Of a stretch of DNA of 64,000 bases, positions 10,260-19,800 are shown piece after piece (the stretch's first letter is position 1; every line of letters starts with the position of its first letter). The stretch covers positions 2,418,001 to 2,482,000 of the forward strand of contig OZ271831.1 in assembly GCA_965601455.1 (NCBI GenBank), in the 5' to 3' direction. The notes beneath the pieces are model-generated. The model was not told the DNA's origin and searched no databases. It saw only the letters and a list, made by a program, of their open reading frames with translations. Source of the DNA: JANQEU01 sp965601455 (GTDB lineage: Bacteria; Bacteroidota; Bacteroidia; Cytophagales; Cyclobacteriaceae). The position numbers and the translations under genes were made by a program.

Positions 10260-10799
10260 ATGCAGAATAATTCGGTACAGGTAAATGAGATTAGTGTAAT
10301 CCTTGTAGATGAGGAAGACAAGGAATTGGGTACGATGGAAAAATTGAAAGCACACGAGAAAGGTCTTCTTCATCGTGCGATTTCTGTGTTTCTATTTGAT
10401 GAGAATGGCAACTGGCTGTTGCAAAAAAGAGCTGACTCTAAGTATCACTCCCCTGGTAGATGGTCGAATACAGCTTGTAGTCACCCCTTCCCAGGAGAGG
10501 AATCCGAATCTGCTGCGCATAGAAGACTGCAGGAGGAAATGGGATTACAAGCTATGTTAACCAAGGCTTTTCATTTTAAGTATCACATTGAATTTGAGAA
10601 TGGCCTCCAGGAGCACGAGCTGGATCACATATTCGTAGGTATAACAAATAAAGCTCCTACTCCGGATCCTTTGGAAGTATCACACTGGAAAAGTATAAGT
10701 CACCAAAACCTTAGAAAGGAAATAGAGCAGAATCCTGAAAATTTCACAGGGTGGTTCTTGCTACTGTATGAAAGGGTTTGGAACTTTGTGAAAAAGTAA
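10260..10799 (+). CDS. idi: Isopentenyl-diphosphate delta-isomerase, type I
   Basis: Type I IDI interconverts IPP and DMAPP and so balances isoprenoid precursors. This 179-residue Nudix-fold protein has the catalytic Cys in NTACSHPFPGE, the Nudix-like RRLQEEMGL glutamates, and HEKGLLHRAISVFLF at the front. Six bases separate it from crtB and seven from crtZ, so it belongs to the same transcript. Its place in the operon suggests precursor supply is matched to pigment synthesis. Confidence 0.95.
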   Translation: MQNNSVQVNEISVILVDEEDKELGTMEKLKAHEKGLLHRAISVFLFDENGNWLLQKRADSKYHSPGRWSNTACSHPFPGEESESAAHRRLQEEMGLQAMLTKAFHFKYHIEFENGLQEHELDHIFVGITNKAPTPDPLEVSHWKSISHQNLRKEIEQNPENFTGWFLLLYERVWNFVKK

Positions 10800-10806
10800 G
10801 AGACCC

Positions 10807-11262
10807 ATGTGGATAGTATATATAGGAATCGCAGCCGCCACATTCCTTTTAATGGAATTTGTAGCCTGGTTTGCCCATAAGTATGTGATGCACGGTTTCT
10901 TATGGTTCCTGCACGAGGACCATCATACCAAAGAAAGTCAGCATACAAGCATAGATCCCTTTGAGAAAAACGACGCTTTTTTCCTGATTTTTGCCATTCC
11001 GGGTATCATATGCTTAGTTTTTGGAATCTCAGTTCCCATTCCACTAATAGTCCCTATTGGTATTGGAATTACCCTTTACGGAGCTGCTTACTTTTTTGTG
11101 CACGATCTTTTCATTCATCAGAGAATCAAGGTTCTTAGAAATACCAAAAACAAATATCTAAAAGCCATCCGTCGCGCACATAAAGTGCACCACAAGCATC
11201 TTGGAAAGGAGCATGGAGAATGCTTTGGGATGCTGTGGGTACCTCGTAAGTATTATAGCTAA
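10807..11262 (+). CDS. crtZ: Beta-carotene hydroxylase (CrtZ type)
   Basis: CrtZ is a membrane di-iron hydroxylase that adds OH at C3 of beta-ionone rings. The 151-residue protein has the His clusters of the family: HKYVMH, HEDHH, HDLFIHQR and HKVHHKHLG, between about four hydrophobic segments. It is the last gene of carotenoid operon 1. With a monocyclic substrate made by the enzymes of operon 2, it would hydroxylate the single ring. Confidence 0.94.
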   Translation: MWIVYIGIAAATFLLMEFVAWFAHKYVMHGFLWFLHEDHHTKESQHTSIDPFEKNDAFFLIFAIPGIICLVFGISVPIPLIVPIGIGITLYGAAYFFVHDLFIHQRIKVLRNTKNKYLKAIRRAHKVHHKHLGKEHGECFGMLWVPRKYYS

Positions 11263-11306
11263 GCCACAAATTCAATTATTTAAGGATAGTTTTTGAACTA
11301 ATATAT

Positions 11307-11333
11307 ATGTATGTACGTATAATGTACATACAT
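11307..11333. promoter_or_regulatory. Perfect 10-bp inverted repeat, candidate operator before the YceI gene
   Basis: The arms ATGTATGTAC and GTACATACAT are perfect reverse complements separated by a 7-bp spacer, and lie 15 bp upstream of the YceI start codon. Size and symmetry fit a dimeric repressor or activator site (MerR, MarR or TetR type). No such regulator is encoded next to it, so the binding protein is unknown. The arms alone would make a weak hairpin and no T-run follows, so a terminator is unlikely. Confidence 0.5.
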
Positions 11334-11347
11334 TAATATCTATACAC

Positions 11348-11881
11348 ATGGAAACAATTACTAAAACCTCCTGGAAGGTAGACAACACACATAGTGAAGT
11401 ACAATTTAAAGTGAAGCACTTGGTTATTTCGACCGTTACTGGTGCCTTTAAGCGATTCGAAGGTCAGATTGATGCAGATTCAGAAGATTTTGATGGAGCT
11501 CATGCTTCATTCAACATTGATGTAACCAGTATTGACACTAACGTATCCGATAGAGATGCACATTTGAAAAGCGATGATTTCTTTGGTGCAGAAGCCTACC
11601 CTCATATCAGTTTTGACGGTGTACTCCACAAAAATGGCAATGAATACAAATTAGTTGGTCCTTTGTCGATAAAAGATGTTACGAAAGACGTTGAATTAGC
11701 GGTTGAATATGGTGGTACTGTGGTAGACGGTTATGGTCAAACAAAAGCAGGCTTTGAAATAGTTGGGAAAATTAACAGGAAAGAATTCGGACTTACTTGG
11801 AGCATGGTTACTGAGGCCGGAGGAGTAGTAGTTGGTGACGATGTTACACTATCGCTGAACATTCAGCTAGTCAAGTCATAA
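11348..11881 (+). CDS. YceI family lipocalin-like protein
   Basis: This 177-residue protein has the YceI pattern: TSWKVDNTHSEVQFKVKHLV at the start, then DAHLKSDDFFGAEAYPHISF, and INRKEFGLTW near the end. The family forms a lipocalin-like barrel that binds isoprenoid-type lipids such as polyprenyl quinones. No signal peptide is visible, so it is probably cytoplasmic, unlike E. coli YceI. It lies just after the carotenoid operon and may bind an isoprenoid, but has its own leader with an inverted repeat and is followed by a terminator, so it is likely a separate transcript. Confidence 0.9.
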   Translation: METITKTSWKVDNTHSEVQFKVKHLVISTVTGAFKRFEGQIDADSEDFDGAHASFNIDVTSIDTNVSDRDAHLKSDDFFGAEAYPHISFDGVLHKNGNEYKLVGPLSIKDVTKDVELAVEYGGTVVDGYGQTKAGFEIVGKINRKEFGLTWSMVTEAGGVVVGDDVTLSLNIQLVKS

Positions 11882-11907
11882 CAGATATCAAAATCAAGTA
11901 GATCATG

Positions 11908-11931
11908 AAGCCCGATTTTCGGGCTTTTTTT
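11908..11931 (+). terminator. Rho-independent terminator after the YceI gene
   Basis: A perfect GC-rich hairpin AAGCCCGA/TCGGGCTT with a tight TTT-type loop runs straight into a T-run, 26 bp after the stop codon. Confidence 0.9.
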
Positions 11932-12022
11932 GTTTCTGTTATTCTAATTCTTAAAAAAACTCACCTTTAATATCATTTCTCTTTCGACTATCATAATTTG
12001 GGATCTGTAAAGTATTCCAATC

Positions 12023-13225
12023 ATGAAGAAAGTAGCAATGCTAGGCGGAGGTTTCATAGGGCGATTCTATGCCGATGCCATACAGGGAAATCGAAATAAG
12101 GACACGGTTTACAGTGTGTACGCCAGAAGAGAAGAAACAGCCAAGACATTCGCTAAGGATTATGATTGTGAACATTGGACGACGGAAATGGAGGAAGCCA
12201 TTTCAAATCCAGAGGTAGACGTCGTCTGTATTGCCCTGCCAAATAATATTCATGAAAAAGCCGTTTTAATGGCTGCAAAGCACAAGAAGGCTGTTTTATG
12301 TACCAAACCTCTTGGACGGAACGCTACCGAAGCCAAAAGAATGCTCGATGCTGTAGAAAATGCCGGAGTCTTTGCTGGTTACTTGGAAGACCTGGTTTAT
12401 ACTCCAAAAACACTGAAGTCATTAGAGAGTGTACGTAATGGAGCATTGGGGAGAATACTTTGGGCAAAATCAAGAGAAACACACCCAGGTCCCCACAGTA
12501 ATTGGTTTTGGGATATAGAGCAGGCCGGTGGTGGATGCATGTTGGATCTTGGCTGTCATTGTATTGAAATAGCAAGAAGTTATATAGGAAAGGATATTTG
12601 TCCAGTAGAAGTGATGTGCTGGGCAGATACGCAAGTAAAACCAATTGAGGCGGAGGACCATGCAATCGCATTGGTGAAATATGAAAATGGTGCAATCGGG
12701 CAATTTGAGGCAAGTTGGACTTTTCGCGGTGGAATGGATTTGCGAGATGAAGTAATGGGCTCGGAAGGAACCATATGGATCAATAATTTCATGAGGACTG
12801 GATTCGAAATGTTCTCAACAGGAAAAGGTGCTGATTATGTAGCTGAAAAATCTGAGACAAATTCCGGGTGGGTCTTTCCCGTTGGAGACGAAGTCAATGA
12901 TCTCGGATACAATCACATGTTTAAGGACATGTTCGAATCCATGGAGCTCGGGAAAGATCCAATCGAGACATTCTACGACGGATATGTTGTCAATGCAATT
13001 ATTGACGCTTGCTATAAATCTGCCAAAAGCAAATTATGGGAGCCAGTTATATTGGATGACTGGAGAGGACAAAAGAACCTTACCAAGGATGACCATTTGG
13101 TCGAATATGACGAGGAACACTACTTACTCACCGAGGAAATGACCCATTATGGGGATAAAAAGATTATTTTGAAGGAGAAGAAATCAGGAAAGTTTGTGGA
13201 GAAGATAATTAAGAAGAAAGGTTGA
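12023..13225 (+). CDS. Gfo/Idh/MocA family oxidoreductase
   Basis: This 400-residue NAD(P)-dependent enzyme has the N-terminal Rossmann motif MLGGGFIGRFYADAIQG and the CTKPLGRN segment that replaces the usual EKP motif. The middle has MLDLGCHCIEIARSYIG, with the catalytic-type His. Members oxidise or epimerise sugars, inositols and related polyols. The closing KKIILKEKKSGKFVEKIIKK is a Lys-rich tail. It is flanked by an upstream terminator and a convergent gene, so it is probably transcribed alone. The substrate cannot be read from the sequence. Confidence 0.88.
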   Translation: MKKVAMLGGGFIGRFYADAIQGNRNKDTVYSVYARREETAKTFAKDYDCEHWTTEMEEAISNPEVDVVCIALPNNIHEKAVLMAAKHKKAVLCTKPLGRNATEAKRMLDAVENAGVFAGYLEDLVYTPKTLKSLESVRNGALGRILWAKSRETHPGPHSNWFWDIEQAGGGCMLDLGCHCIEIARSYIGKDICPVEVMCWADTQVKPIEAEDHAIALVKYENGAIGQFEASWTFRGGMDLRDEVMGSEGTIWINNFMRTGFEMFSTGKGADYVAEKSETNSGWVFPVGDEVNDLGYNHMFKDMFESMELGKDPIETFYDGYVVNAIIDACYKSAKSKLWEPVILDDWRGQKNLTKDDHLVEYDEEHYLLTEEMTHYGDKKIILKEKKSGKFVEKIIKKKG

Positions 13226-13227
13226 GT

Positions 13228-13689
13228 TTAAGAGCAATAAGACCTCACCAAACCCAATACGTTCTGCAGAGATTCTTCATGGGTTAGATCCTGTTTTTGA
13301 ATAACTACCAGTTCCTTGTTAAAATCTATACGATCTTTCCTATTTACAGCATCAGATACTGAAATCAAAGCTCTTGAAATTCCAAGTCCCTTTAATCGTT
13401 GTTTAACCATTCCTTCCATTCGAGCTATCTCAATCATTGAAGCAAGGAATACTGGCTTCCCTGGAAACTTTGCGTATGTTCGATAAAGAACCTCCTGGAA
13501 TGATTCTTTCACCACCGAAGTTGTGGAACTGCTAACAACAACACCACCAACATCATCGGGATGGTAATGATCAAGTTCGAGTAAAATTTGAAGAGGAATG
13601 GGCTTTAACCCCGCTTGCTCCACCATGTTCGTCATTTCATTTACGATGAAAGAGCTTGGTCGAGCTAATATCATTTTCTTTATATTCAT
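13228..13689 (-). CDS. Conserved-looking hypothetical protein
   Basis: The protein has 153 residues, no signal peptide and no membrane segment. It alternates hydrophobic strands and helices (for example VGGVVVSSSTTSVVKESFQE and KPVFLASMIEIARMEGMVK), which suggests a small alpha/beta fold. I do not recognise the family. It converges on the oxidoreductase gene with 2 bp between the two stop codons, and is divergent from the amidohydrolase gene with 18 bp between start codons. Coding looks real from amino-acid composition and tight packing. Confidence 0.6.
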   Translation of the reverse strand: MNIKKMILARPSSFIVNEMTNMVEQAGLKPIPLQILLELDHYHPDDVGGVVVSSSTTSVVKESFQEVLYRTYAKFPGKPVFLASMIEIARMEGMVKQRLKGLGISRALISVSDAVNRKDRIDFNKELVVIQKQDLTHEESLQNVLGLVRSYCS

Positions 13690-13707
13690 ACAGCAAAACT
13701 TAAGACA

Positions 13708-15468
13708 GTGATTTCATTTTCAATTTACGACAACAACATCTCAGGAGTTCATAAAATCCAGTTGAAAAGCCGACAAATACTATCAATTTTCTACAAATGG
13801 AGACTATTGTTTTCTATTTGCTTTGTATCCACTTTTTTCAGTTGTGCCCCTACCCCAGATTATCAAATCATATTACGTGGAGGTACTATCGTCGACGGAT
13901 CCGGAGACCCAAAATTTATAGGCGATATAGCCATAAATGCTGATACCATTACAGCAATTGGAAATCTAGAAAACTTCATTGGCACATCAGAAATTGATAT
14001 CTCGGACTTGATCGTGGCTCCGGGGTTTATCAATATGCTTAGTTGGTCGATCGAATCCTTAATAGTAGACGGCAAATCAGAAAGTGATATTCGCCAGGGA
14101 GTTACCCTGGAAGTCATGGGTGAAGGAACCTCAATGGGTCCGTGGAATGAAAAGATGAAGGCCGAAAAAAAGGCCTTTCAAAAAGATGTTATCTACGATA
14201 TTGAATGGACTACTCTTGGAGAGTATTTAGAATTTCTGGAGAAGAAAGGAGTATCGACCAACGTAGCATCATTCGTTGGAGCTACTACCCTTCGAATACA
14301 TGAGATGGGTGAAGAAGATAGACCACCGACTGAGATGGAACTCAATAACATGAAATCACTAGTCCGACAGGCCATGGAAGAAGGTGCAATGGGTATTGGG
14401 GCGTCATTGATATATGCCCCCGCATTCTATGCTTCTACCGACGAACTGATTGAGTTAAGTAAAGTTGCTGCGGAATACGATGGTATGTACATTTCTCATT
14501 TACGAAGTGAAGGTGACTTTTGGCTTGAGGCTATTGACGAAACCATTCAAATTGCAAAAGTGGCGGGAATACGGGCTGAAATCTACCATCTTAAGGCTGC
14601 AGGAGCTCACAACTGGTATAAATGGGAAATTGCAATTGCAAAAATTGATTCCGCACGTAGGCAAGGAATTGAACTTACCACCGATATGTATACTTACACC
14701 GCCGGTGCCACAGGGCTAGACGCGGCAATGCCTCCTTGGGTTCAGGAAGGAGGTTATGGTGAATGGGCTAAACGTTTACAAGATCCCGATATTCGCAAAC
14801 GAGTTAGCCAGGAAATGACCGCGAAGGGTGATGGTTGGGAGAACTTATATTTCGCAGCTGGCGATTCCAAAAACTTAATCCTGGTCGGTTTTAGAAATGA
14901 TTCACTACGGTATTTAACAGGAAAGACACTAATGGAAGTTGCCGAGATGAGGAACACCTCACCTGAGGAAACCGCGATGGATCTGGTAGTTCAGGATAGT
15001 AGCAGAGTAGGAACAGTTTACTTTCTGATGTCTGAGGAAAATGTGCGTAAACAGGTTCAGCTACCGTATATGAGCTTTGGATCCGATGCCGCTTCCATGG
15101 CTCCCATTGAACCATTCACTAATAGTAACCCCCACCCTAGAGCTTATGGAAATTTTGCTAGACTGTTGGGCAAATACGTTCGCGAGGAAAAGCTAATTTC
15201 TATTGAAGAGGCTATTCGAAAATTGACCTACTTGCCTGCCTCGAATCTTAGGCTGTCAAACAGAGGGCTTATAAGAGAAGGTTATTTCGCCGATCTCGTC
15301 ATTTTTGATCCGGAAACTGTGACTGATCGTGCCACCTTTAACAATCCACATCAGTTTGCCGAGGGGATGATACATGTTTTCGTCAATGGAGAACAAGTAC
15401 TTAAATATGGTGAGCATACAGGAGCAACGCCAGGCAGATTTATTAAAGGACCAGGATTCAATGATTAG
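13708..15468 (+). CDS. N-acyl-D-amino-acid deacylase-like amidohydrolase, lipoprotein, altered metal ligands
   Basis: The 586 residues start at a GTG and carry a hydrophobic segment ending in TFFSC, a lipobox near residue 46, so the protein is probably envelope-anchored. The start is uncertain; a TTG 18 codons later gives a more normal signal peptide. The amidohydrolase frame is clear: IILRGGTIVDGSGDPKFIGD, then SHLRSEGDF and EIYHLKAAGAHNW (two metal-binding His), FGSDAASMAP (catalytic Asp) and GYFADLVIFDPETV. The usual PGF(I/V)D-x-HxH metal motif reads PGFINMLSWS, and the site corresponding to the D-aminoacylase Cys ligand reads VMGEGTSMGP. It is therefore either a variant subfamily with different metal ligation or not a typical deacylase. 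The stop overlaps the convergent gene by 4 bp. Confidence 0.75.
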   Translation: MISFSIYDNNISGVHKIQLKSRQILSIFYKWRLLFSICFVSTFFSCAPTPDYQIILRGGTIVDGSGDPKFIGDIAINADTITAIGNLENFIGTSEIDISDLIVAPGFINMLSWSIESLIVDGKSESDIRQGVTLEVMGEGTSMGPWNEKMKAEKKAFQKDVIYDIEWTTLGEYLEFLEKKGVSTNVASFVGATTLRIHEMGEEDRPPTEMELNNMKSLVRQAMEEGAMGIGASLIYAPAFYASTDELIELSKVAAEYDGMYISHLRSEGDFWLEAIDETIQIAKVAGIRAEIYHLKAAGAHNWYKWEIAIAKIDSARRQGIELTTDMYTYTAGATGLDAAMPPWVQEGGYGEWAKRLQDPDIRKRVSQEMTAKGDGWENLYFAAGDSKNLILVGFRNDSLRYLTGKTLMEVAEMRNTSPEETAMDLVVQDSSRVGTVYFLMSEENVRKQVQLPYMSFGSDAASMAPIEPFTNSNPHPRAYGNFARLLGKYVREEKLISIEEAIRKLTYLPASNLRLSNRGLIREGYFADLVIFDPETVTDRATFNNPHQFAEGMIHVFVNGEQVLKYGEHTGATPGRFIKGPGFND

Positions 15469-16001
15469 CTTCGAATGCGTTGGATGATTTCCTCCATATC
15501 CAAGTTATCGGCATAGTCCTTGCCATAATAACTGGATATTACATTTCCATCACCATCTAGAACTAAATCAGCTGGTAAAATTGGAGGATCCCCAATGGAT
15601 TGCATCGAAAAAACCTTTTTTCTGAAACTATCAATCATCTTACTTATCCTTCGCAATGTCCGAAGTGTCCCAAAGTAAGATTGTTCGGTTTCATATAGTT
15701 GGTGAAAAACCATATCTGAATCAGCGATAATCTGACAATATCCCGGAGGCTTCACCCCTTCCATATTATTCAGTAATTCTTCATTCGAAGAATAAAAAAT
15801 CGCGTAGATGATGATTCTCTCCTTTAAGAGCGTTTTCTCCCAATTGAGTAATTCCAGGAATCTTAAATTACAGAAGGGACAGGTAGCCCCTCTCAAAAAA
15901 GACAGTAGCAGGTAATCTCCTCCAAAACTCCTGGTAGAAAATTCTGCTCCATAAATGTCTGTGCCAGCAAAATGCCGTGCTTTTTCTCCAGATCTTATCA
16001 T
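15465..16001 (-). CDS. Peroxiredoxin-like (AhpC/TSA) protein
   Basis: This 178-residue thioredoxin-fold protein has RGATCPFCNLRFLELL, placing a CxxC at the peroxidatic position, and a closing strand ADLVLDGDGNVISSYYG typical of redoxin domains. No signal peptide is visible, so it is probably cytoplasmic. The CPFC motif suggests a thiol reductase or atypical peroxiredoxin. It converges on the preceding amidohydrolase gene with overlapping stop codons. Confidence 0.8.
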   Translation of the reverse strand: MIRSGEKARHFAGTDIYGAEFSTRSFGGDYLLLSFLRGATCPFCNLRFLELLNWEKTLLKERIIIYAIFYSSNEELLNNMEGVKPPGYCQIIADSDMVFHQLYETEQSYFGTLRTLRRISKMIDSFRKKVFSMQSIGDPPILPADLVLDGDGNVISSYYGKDYADNLDMEEIIQRIRS

Positions 16002-16335
16002 TTTTATTAATAAATCTGATTCGACGAGGTGTTTAAAAGCAATCTCAAACCACTATTTCATGTTGCAGTAGACAATTAATAGACACTTAAATCTATAATC
16101 AGAGTGGTTTGGAACCTCATAACGCGTACCGCATTTGGCACTTCATTTCTTAAGGAAATCATCCAAAGTTGGTAGTAATTTGACCGGAAAAGTTGCCCCT
16201 TAATAGAAATTGAGAGCGTATGATAACCAACAGACATTCAAGCATTGATTATTGTAATTATGTTAAGACATTGCTATTAAAGTCAATATGCCCTAAATTC
16301 AACTCTTGTTTCATCAACCTCAAACTGTATAATTT
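16002..16335. other. Intergenic region, 334 bp, between two divergent genes
   Basis: No coding frame is convincing here. A 9-bp inverted repeat CAAACCACT (16046-16054) / AGTGGTTTG (16103-16111) spans a 48-bp loop, and a near-palindrome ATTTCTTAAGGAAAT lies at about 16145-16159. The region must hold promoters for the peroxiredoxin-like gene (minus) and the small secreted protein (plus). No exact TAnnTTTG Bacteroidetes -7 element was found. Confidence 0.4.
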
Positions 16336-16728
16336 ATGAAGTCGTTTTTTACCTCATTGATTGTGTTAGTTGCATTATCTGCATCTGCCCAGCAAGATGA
16401 CGAAAGGATTTACAGCGAATGGCTGGAGGGTCTCTACCCTAAGTCTTATGAAAATGTCAACAATATGGTCAAGCGTATTTGGGGAAACAATGACCCTTCC
16501 AAAATCGGTATACTGGTTGAAGTGCATTGTGAGGCAGTTTCTAAGCTAATGGACATCAGGAGAAGCAAAGACGTGGATGAAAAGATATTCAGTGCAGTTC
16601 TTGATAAGTGGTCTCTTTCCAATGATGAGGAAAGGATGGCCAACTGGTACGAATGGCCCCATACGAATTGGGTAAAAGTCTTACAGGAATACAATAAGCG
16701 AATTGCCGAGCAAGAAGGAGGTAACTAG
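16336..16728 (+). CDS. Small secreted hypothetical protein
   Basis: The 130 residues begin with a good signal peptide (MKSFFTSLIVLVALSASAQ, cleaved after Ala-Ser-Ala). The mature part is helical, Trp- and Glu-rich, with one Cys (EVHCEAVSKL), and I do not recognise it. The next gene lies 76 bp downstream on the same strand and is also exported, so they may share a transcript. The product is likely periplasmic or secreted. Confidence 0.65.
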   Translation: MKSFFTSLIVLVALSASAQQDDERIYSEWLEGLYPKSYENVNNMVKRIWGNNDPSKIGILVEVHCEAVSKLMDIRRSKDVDEKIFSAVLDKWSLSNDEERMANWYEWPHTNWVKVLQEYNKRIAEQEGGN

Positions 16729-16804
16729 CCCTTTCTTTTTATACAAAACTTCTTTTTCTAGATTACACTGAATTAAATTGTGGATCAACATTATCTACAA
16801 TTTG

Positions 16805-19800
16805 ATGAAGAAATTTGTTATCTGTCTAGCTGTTCTTTTTACCACTTTCCTGGTCCAAGGACAAAGAAAAACTGATTCCAACAGCAAACCTCTCCTATCT
16901 GAAGCCTCATTAAATGGTCTTAAATTCAGAAGTGTAGGGCCTGCCCTTACTTCTGGTAGGATATCGGATTTTGCAGTTAATCCCGATAATCCAAAGGAAT
17001 ATTATGTTGCCACATCATCCGGAGGTGTTTGGAAAACTTCAAACTCTGGAATTGAATTCAAACCGATTTTCGACAAAGAAGGTAGTTATTCAATTGGATG
17101 CGTGTCTCTTGATCCCAATAATCCAAATGTGGTTTGGGTGGGGACCGGAGAGAACAACAGTCAGCGATCTGTCGCATATGGTGATGGTGTATATAAATCC
17201 ATTGACGGCGGTAGTAGCTGGCAAAAAATGGGCTTAGAGAATTCCGCGCATATTGGAAAGATAATCATCGACCCCACCAATTCCAATGTTGTATATGTGG
17301 CAGCCATGGGGCCGTTGTGGAGTGCCGGCGGTGATCGTGGAATGTACAAGACAACCGATGGGGGTAAAACCTGGAAAAAGATATTGGAGATCGATGAGCA
17401 TACCGGAGTAAGCGATATTATAATAGATCCTCGAAACTCCAACGTATTATATGCATCGGCGTATCAAAGGCGACGACATGTATTCACATACCTGGGAGGC
17501 GGTCCTGGCTCTGGCTTGTATAAATCAGAAAATGGAGGCAACAGCTGGGATAAGATAAATAAAGGTCTACCCTCCGTTGACATGGGAAGAATAGGTCTGG
17601 CAATAGCTCCATCGGATCCTGAATACCTTTATGCCATTGTTGAAGCAGCTCAGGGAAAAGGTGGAGTATTCCGGTCAACCAATCGAGGTGCTACTTGGGA
17701 GAAAAGAGGAAGTTACTCTACTGCAGGGTTGTATTATCAGGAAATATTTGTGGACCCACTGGACAAGGAGAAACTATATGCCATGGATGTTTGGGCAAGG
17801 ATATCCAAAGATGGAGGTAAAACATTTAAAGTATTGGGCGAGGTTTCCAAACACGTGGATAATCACTGTATTTGGATAGATCCAAACGATACGGATCATC
17901 TCCTCATGGGATGTGATGGCGGTATATATGAAACCTGGGATGCGGCTAAATCCTGGGATTTCAAGCCCAATCTTCCAATTACCCAATTTTACAAAGTCGC
18001 CGTTGACAACGATGAACCGTTCTATAACATTTACGGTGGAACACAAGACAATTTTAGTATTGGTGGGCCCTCCCGTTCCATTAATGGGAATGGTATATCA
18101 AATGAAGAATGGATAATTACCAATGGAGGAGACGGGTTCGAAAGTCAGATAGACCCTGAAAACCCCAATATTGTCTATGCACAATCACAGTATGGCTACC
18201 TCGTACGTTTTGATAAGGCCTCCGGTGAAAGAATTGGTATAAAACCACAGGAAAGAAAAGGTGAAAACCAATATCGATGGAATTGGGATGCACCCCTTGT
18301 CATCAGTAAGCACAATAATCAACGGATATATTTTGCAGCCAATAAGGTTTTTCGAAGCGACGATCGCGGAAATAGTTGGGAGGTTATTAGCGAAGACCTT
18401 ACCCGTCAGATAAACAGAAATGAACTGCCAGTAATGGGCCGAATCTGGGGTATAGATGCAGTCGCAAAAAATGGATCTACTTCTCCCTATGGTACTATCG
18501 TAGCAATGGATGAATCTGCATTAAATGAGGATTTAATTATTGTTGGTACTGACGATGGGTTAATACAAATCAGCACTAATTCAGGACAGACCTGGACTAG
18601 AAAACAGTCTTTCGCAGGCGTTCCCGATAGAACTTATGTGAATATGGTTCTTGCCTCTCAGCATGATGAAAATACGATTTATGCCTGCTTTAACAACCAC
18701 AAAAACGGAGATTTCAAACCCTACGTCTACGTTTCCAAGGATAAAGGTCAGACCTGGAAAGCAATCTCAAGCAATCTACCTGTTAGAGGCTCTACCTACT
18801 CGATCGCAGAAGATCATTTAGATCCGAACTTATTATTCGTTGGAACAGAGTTTGGAGTTTTTGTCAGCAACAACGGGGGTACGAATTGGCATCAACTAAA
18901 GGGAGGATTACCAACTATTTCAGTCCGTGACATGGCTATTCAAACCAGGGAGTCAGATTTGATACTTGGTACTTTCGGACGAGGGTTTTACGTACTAGAC
19001 GATTACAGTGCACTTCGATCTACCGGGAATAATGACCTTTCTGCGGAGGCAAAACTATTTTCCGTTCGCGATCCATTGCTTTACGAGTATAGTTATCCAC
19101 TTGGATTACCTTTTAAATCTTTCCAGGGTGATAACTACTATCAAGGTGAGAACCTCCCCTCTTGCGCCATTTTCACGTATTATGTCAAAGACGATATTCT
19201 CAGCTTAGCTGCAACCAGGAGAAATGCTGAAAAGGACGCAACCAGTGTGACCTATCCCAATTATGAAGATTTGGATGCTGAACGTTCTGAAAAGGAACCA
19301 CAGCTAATATTTACAGTAAGAAACGAAGCAGGCAAAACGGTGAGGAAAATATACCAAAAGCCGTCAAAGGGAATCAATCGTGTTATGTGGGATTTGCGCT
19401 ATTCTGATCCTGATCCGGTCAAACTCAGCAAACCTTCGTTTTATAACCCCTGGAGTGATCAGGATCTCGGGATTCTCGTAAAACCAGGGCAGTACACTGT
19501 TACCTTGTCCAAGAGTGTCAGAGGTGTAGTGACTGACCTTTCAGAGCCCGTTGTGTTCAATGTCAAAGCGCTAAATAACACTACACTTCCATCGGATAAT
19601 CGTGTTGCTCTTGATGAATTTAATCGAAAAGTCCTCGCGTTGAAAGGGGCTGTAGGGTCTGCACAGCAGACGCTTAGGGAGATTAATAATCAAATAAAAC
19701 ATATTGCAGAAGCTATAAAGCGATCAGAAACAGACCCGACCGCCGAAATGGTATCGCTATCCGTAGAGATAGAGAACAGGGTAAGAGAGATGGGGAAGAA

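Noticed and set aside
12324..12713. 129-residue open frame on the minus strand
   Set aside because: It lies wholly inside the Gfo/Idh/MocA oxidoreductase gene, has shadow-type composition and no signal or motif.
16046..16111. Inverted repeat CAAACCACT/AGTGGTTTG as a terminator
   Set aside because: The loop is 48 bp and no T-run follows, so it is not a rho-independent terminator.
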